DNA of 64,000 bases from positions 11,731,262-11,795,261 of the forward strand of contig OX421962.1 of assembly GCA_949128115.1 (NCBI GenBank). Direction: 5' to 3'. The stretch's first letter is position 1, and the number at the start of each line of letters is the position of its first letter. The stretch comes from Anaspis maculata (lineage: Eukaryota; Arthropoda; Insecta; Coleoptera; Scraptiidae). The notes beneath the pieces were generated by a model. That model ran no database searches. It was not told the origin of the DNA and saw only the letters and a list, made by a program, of their open reading frames with translations. Below are positions 63,825 through 64,000 of the stretch, one piece after another. A program made the position numbers and the translations under genes.

Positions 63825-64000
63825 GGTTCCCGCTGGTCTGGAAAACCTGGAAAACCTGGAAAAGTCAGGGAATTCACTTTTAAAAATTCTGGTCAGGAAA
63901 TGTCAGGGAATTTTGAAAAAAAAAGAAAAAAGTCAGGGATTTTTTGTGAGGGTCAGGGAATTCCGTATTTTTTCTCATTTATCTTATGAACTACTAGAAA
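63825..64000. repeat. Dispersed repeat with gtcagggaatt words, cut by the window end
   Basis: ggttcccgctggtctggaaaacctgg, a ggaaaacct triplet, then four gtcagggaatt/gtcagggatt words. This resembles a widespread short interspersed sequence in invertebrate genomes; I cannot assign a class. Confidence 0.4.

Noticed and set aside
1..64000. CRISPR arrays, bacterial operons, Shine-Dalgarno sites, rho-independent terminators
   Set aside because: Spliceosomal introns, eukaryotic TATA/initiator promoters and animal transposons show this is nuclear eukaryotic DNA. The tandem arrays lack spacer-repeat structure.

Overview
This window looks like nuclear DNA of an arthropod, most likely an insect. It is AT-rich and crowded with nested transposons. 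It has one multi-exon host gene with an intron of about 11.6 kb, and a scrap of insect-type mitochondrial 12S rRNA inside that intron. I cannot name the order or species from the sequence.

Layout. 1-6.1 kb: two Penelope-like retroelement copies lie head to head. The left copy is interrupted by a TTAA-flanked MITE and by a TA-flanked DNA element, which itself holds a 2.1-kb insertion with Transib/RSS-like ends. The right copy ends in a hammerhead ribozyme core. 6.1-11.3 kb: no convincing genes. 11.3-14.3 kb: a BEL/Pao gag-protease fragment and a divergent solo LTR. 14,770-37,503: a complete Polinton/Maverick with TIRs of about 515 bp and an exact 6-bp target duplication (CTCCAG). A gag-only LTR retrotransposon with near-identical 1,935-bp LTRs sits inside it at 15,519-21,792. 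37.5-46.1 kb: mostly non-coding, with a possible second solo LTR and a BEL/Pao RT fragment. 46.1-59.9 kb: a host transmembrane leucine-rich-repeat gene on the minus strand. Its large intron holds a tandem array derived from a Polinton ATPase, the NUMT, a zinc-finger retroelement fragment and three fold-back elements. 59.9-64 kb: upstream flank, short repeats and one broken small ORF.

The Polinton is the main object. Without the retrotransposon it is about 16.5 kb. It encodes a packaging ATPase, a conserved 336-aa protein, a 144-aa protein, a chromodomain integrase, a zinc-finger family-B DNA polymerase with short introns, a pVI-like protein, an adenain-like protease, and penton and double-jelly-roll major capsid proteins. 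This is the full set for replication, integration and virion formation. It also carries unusual extras: an intact tRNA-Leu(UAA) gene, a single-BIR inhibitor-of-apoptosis-like gene, and three small proteins of one apparent family on the opposite strand. A canonical A_AAA_AAC slippery site joins the pVI-like frame to a protease frame that has no start codon of its own. Several genes have a TATA box, and two pair it with a TCAGTTGAG initiator at identical spacing. The retrotransposon landed on the first four bases of a 51-bp Polinton intron, so it may be removable by splicing.
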